The notes beneath the pieces are model-generated. The model ran no database searches, was not told the DNA's origin, and saw nothing but the letters and a program-made list of their open reading frames with translations. A stretch of 64,000 bases of DNA from Streptomyces sp. MP131-18 (GTDB lineage: Bacteria > Actinomycetota > Actinomycetes > Streptomycetales > Streptomycetaceae): assembly GCF_001984575.1 (NCBI RefSeq), contig NZ_LZNS01000001.1, positions 4,930,762 through 4,994,761 on the forward strand. The letters are read 5' to 3'. The position numbers were made by a program, and so were the translations under genes. Shown here piece by piece: positions 61,779 through 64,000 of the stretch; position 1 is the stretch's first letter, and every line of letters starts with the position of its first letter.

Positions 61779-62636
61779 ATGAGGAGCAGCAACCCGGTCT
61801 TCACGCGTCGGGGGTTCAGTCGGGACGGTGGCTACGCCGGCTTCAACGCCGGGCAGCCGCAGACCGGGAATCCGTACGCGGGGAGCCCGACCAACCCCTA
61901 CGCGCAGCCGGGGAACCCGTATGCGCAGCCGCAGGTGGGTCCCCACGGCGGTGCTGTGCCGCCGGCCGCGCCCCCGCGCGCCGGCGTGATGACGATTGAC
62001 AGTGTCGTCTCCCGTACCGCGCTCACCCTGGGCACCGTGGTCGCCTTCGCGGCCGTCGCCTGGGTCACCGACATGCCGCTCGCCCTCGGGTTCGTCTTCG
62101 CGCTGGTCGCGCTGGGCCTCGGGCTGTGGCAGTCGTTCAAGCGCGAGGCGTCCCCCGCGCTGATCCTGTCCTACGCGGTGGCCGAGGGTCTGTTCCTCGG
62201 CACCATCAGCAGTGCGATCAATGCGGTGGCGCCAGGCGCCGCGATGCAGGCCGTGATCGGCACCATGGCGGTCTTCGCCGGTGTGCTGTTCATGTACAAG
62301 CAGCGGATCATCCGGGTCAACGCCCGGTTCACCAAGTTCGTGCTGGCCGCCGCGGTCGGCTTCATCCTGCTCTCCCTGGTCAACCTCGTGGTCGCCATGA
62401 TCGGCGGCGGCAACGGCCTGGGTCTGCGGGACGGCGGTCTCGGCATCCTGTTCGGCATCGCCGGTGTGCTGCTCGGCGCCTGCTTCCTCGCGCTCGACTT
62501 CAAGATGGTCGAGGACGGCATCGCCTACGGTGCCCCGGAGAAGGAATCGTGGATGGCCGCCTTCGGGCTGACCCTCACCCTGGTGTGGATCTACCTGGAG
62601 TTCCTGCGGCTGGTCGCCATCCTGCAAGGCGAGTGA
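61779..62636 (+). CDS. Bax inhibitor-1/YccA family membrane protein
   Basis: The 285-aa protein has a Gly/Pro/Asn/Tyr-rich N terminus with NPYAxPxxNPYA repeats (about 25-60) and seven membrane helices (from about 78 to 282). The BI-1 family motifs are LFLGTISS in helix 3 and LDFKMVEDG with WIYLEFLRL at the end. BI-1 proteins leak calcium in a pH-dependent way in some bacteria; the role in Streptomyces is not known to me. GGAGGAG precedes the ATG. Confidence 0.92.
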   Translation: MRSSNPVFTRRGFSRDGGYAGFNAGQPQTGNPYAGSPTNPYAQPGNPYAQPQVGPHGGAVPPAAPPRAGVMTIDSVVSRTALTLGTVVAFAAVAWVTDMPLALGFVFALVALGLGLWQSFKREASPALILSYAVAEGLFLGTISSAINAVAPGAAMQAVIGTMAVFAGVLFMYKQRIIRVNARFTKFVLAAAVGFILLSLVNLVVAMIGGGNGLGLRDGGLGILFGIAGVLLGACFLALDFKMVEDGIAYGAPEKESWMAAFGLTLTLVWIYLEFLRLVAILQGE

Positions 62637-62682
62637 CGCAGCCGTGCCGCCCGGCCTTGAGCGCACGGGCAGCTGACGGCAT

Positions 62683-62715
62683 GGGGCCCCGGCGGAGATT
62701 TTCCGCCGGGGCCCC
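62683..62715 (+). terminator. Hairpin after the BI-1 family gene
   Basis: A perfect 14-bp stem (62683-62696 with 62702-62715) with loop GATTT, 46 bases after the stop. Apart from this, 62637-62941 shows no gene. Confidence 0.85.
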
Positions 62716-62941
62716 CGTGTGTGCGCCCCGGCCCTCCCGGCCCTCCCGGCCCTCCGGGCGCTCCCTGGCCGGTCCCTGGACTGTTGAGCGGTGCGCGGTG
62801 TCCGAGGGCCGGGCCGGGTTGGCGTCGCTCCCGGGCCCACGGCTTTCGTGCGAAAGCTTTTCCGTCGCGTGGGCCGTCGGGTCGCCGGCGGCCCGCTGCT
62901 GAGCGACGTGTGGGGTGTCCGAGGGCCGCCGGGCCGGGTGC

Positions 62942-63310
62942 TCAGCGTTCGGCGTGTGCGCGGATCAGGGCGAGGGCCGCGGCCAGTTCGTGCCGGGCCG
63001 CCGCAGGGTCCGTGGCGCCGGCCGTCCGCAGCGCCGCGGCCAGGTCGTGCCCGGCGACCGCGAGCTGGTCGCCGACCGAGTAGATCCCCGCGTCCGGCAG
63101 CTCCTTGACGGGCGCCTGCGGCCGTTCGAGCCGCTGGGCGCGGCGCGCCAGCTCCCTGGCCAGTCCGAGGCCCGCGGCGGCGGCGCCGCGCCGCAGGCGG
63201 CTCTCCGGCAGGGTCCGCAGCCGGTCCGCCGCGGCCTCCACGGCCGCGTCGAGCGCCGCGGCGTCCTGCGTTCCGTCCTGCCGTGCCGTCCCGTCCGTCA
63301 CCGCGGTCAC
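62942..63310 (-). CDS. Small Ala-rich helical protein, unknown
   Basis: The 122-aa protein is almost all Ala/Arg/Leu-rich helix (AVEAAADRLRTLPESRLRRGAAAAGLGLARELARRAQRL) with a middle segment KELPDAGIYSVGDQLAVAGHDLAAAL. GTG 63310 overlaps the stop of the upstream gene by four bases, so both are co-translated. I recognise no function; the pair is conserved near bldA in other Streptomyces as far as I recall. Confidence 0.75.
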   Translation of the reverse strand: MTAVTDGTARQDGTQDAAALDAAVEAAADRLRTLPESRLRRGAAAAGLGLARELARRAQRLERPQAPVKELPDAGIYSVGDQLAVAGHDLAAALRTAGATDPAAARHELAAALALIRAHAER

Positions 63311-64000
63311 TCGCCGCCGCGGTGGGACGTGGTCACGACGCGGTCGGCCAGCAGGTAGACGCTGTCCTGGCCGCAGGCGAACGTCAGCGCGTAGGCGCCG
63401 GAGACGCCGGAACCGCCCATCAGGACCGGCTGTTCACCGGCGCGGACGGCGGCGGCCAGCTGTTCGGCGGCCTCCTGGTGGCTGGGCGAGAGGCAGAGGG
63501 TGGTGCCGTCCGCGAAGAGGAAGACGTCCAGCGTGCCCAGCGGTCCGTGCCGGACGTCGGCGAGTGGGGTGCGGGCCTCGGCCAGCCGGGAGAGCCCTTC
63601 GGCGGTGCGCCGGTGCTCCTCGCCGCCCGGCCTGCCGGGCGCCTCGCGGCCCGTCGGCTCGCCCGAGAGCGTGTAGCCGGGGTGGGAGGGGTGGCGGCGG
63701 CGGGCCGCGGCGAGCTCGGCGGATTCGCCGCCGTCCGCGGCCTCCTGCGCGGGCTCGGCCGTGCCTTCCGCGGGCTCGTCCGCGGTCGGCCGCGCGGCGG
63801 CCGGCGTGCCGTCGCGGCCGGTGGCGGGGAAGCCCGAGTCGCTGAGCAGGTAGCGCTCCAGCAGGGCGTCGAGCAGCTCCTCGTCGGCCTCGGCGACCTC
63901 GTAGCCGAGGCCCCGCCCGGCCAGCAGTGCGCCCGGGCCTTCGTGCTCCCTGGCCTCCTGCTCGGCCCAGTAGGCTCGGGCCTCCGCCAGCTCGCGCTCC
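63307..64000 (-). CDS. Conserved hypothetical protein (start outside window)
   Basis: About 230 C-terminal codons are present. The visible part begins with a Glu/Ala/Arg helix (ERELAEARAYWAEQEAREHEG) and then LGYEVAEADEELLDALLERYLL. A Pro/Glu/Ala-rich linker follows. It ends in a compact domain (GTLDVFLFADGTTLCLSPSHQEAAEQLA, LMGGSGVSGAYALTFACGQDSVYLLADRV). I recognise no named family. It is coupled to the small helical protein downstream. Confidence 0.8.
   Translation of the reverse strand, partial: ERELAEARAYWAEQEAREHEGPGALLAGRGLGYEVAEADEELLDALLERYLLSDSGFPATGRDGTPAAARPTADEPAEGTAEPAQEAADGGESAELAAARRRHPSHPGYTLSGEPTGREAPGRPGGEEHRRTAEGLSRLAEARTPLADVRHGPLGTLDVFLFADGTTLCLSPSHQEAAEQLAAAVRAGEQPVLMGGSGVSGAYALTFACGQDSVYLLADRVVTTSHRGGE

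Overview
The window is chromosomal DNA from a Streptomyces or close relative. The DNA is very GC-rich, codon third positions are almost all G or C, starts are often GTG, and genes commonly overlap by four bases (GTGA or ATGA). It carries a tRNA-Leu(UAA) gene that looks like bldA, two Rpf/LysM secreted proteins, DUF397/XRE regulator pairs and several Ser/Thr kinases. From memory, the order from about 35.9 kb to the right edge (mfd, N-6 DNA methylase, kinase, tRNA-Gln, histidine kinase, P450, two rpf genes, eno, divIC-like, DUF501, ppx, ndh, cfa, FtsX-type ABC transporter, bldA) matches the conserved core of S. coelicolor around SCO3089-SCO3109.

Left part (1-8 kb): an FtsX/MacB-type ABC transporter (ATPase cut by the window edge, 863-aa permease), then a NarL-type two-component system transcribed away from a second FtsX-type ABC transporter.

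Accessory part (8-35 kb): a small secreted protein with a TTA codon; a predicted type VII-like toxin with its immunity gene; a decayed HEPN-like gene; a membrane Ser/Thr kinase facing a membrane pseudokinase fused to a beta-propeller; a STAND NTPase with TPRs, translationally coupled to a small helical protein that shares its short N-E-G-I-V-S-T-G-D-G-A motif (a likely NLR-type amyloid-signalling pair); an XRE/DUF397 pair; two small proteins; a DinB protein; an AAA-ATPase relic; a four-gene cluster of two related alpha/beta hydrolases, an EgtA-like ligase and a DUF2332 protein; a LacI-controlled glycoside hydrolase/mannonate dehydratase operon with two candidate operators; an erythromycin esterase-family gene beside a gutted xenobiotic acetyltransferase; and a secreted HNH nuclease, an OsmC protein and a methyltransferase.

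Core part (35.9-64 kb): repair (mfd), an operon of methylase-like protein, membrane protein and Ser/Thr kinase, histidine kinase plus P450, two resuscitation-promoting factors (the second behind a ydaO/c-di-AMP riboswitch), the eno-divIC-DUF501-ppx run, ndh with candidate Rex operators, a cyclopropane synthase, an ABC transporter paralogous to the one at the left edge, bldA with an integrase fragment beside it, a pectate lyase, a Bax inhibitor-1 family protein and two conserved hypothetical genes, the last cut by the right edge.

bldA lies in the same window as three accessory reading frames that carry TTA codons (the secreted protein at 8.1 kb, the HEPN-like fragment and the STAND NTPase). 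This suggests that part of the accessory region is expressed only when bldA is active.
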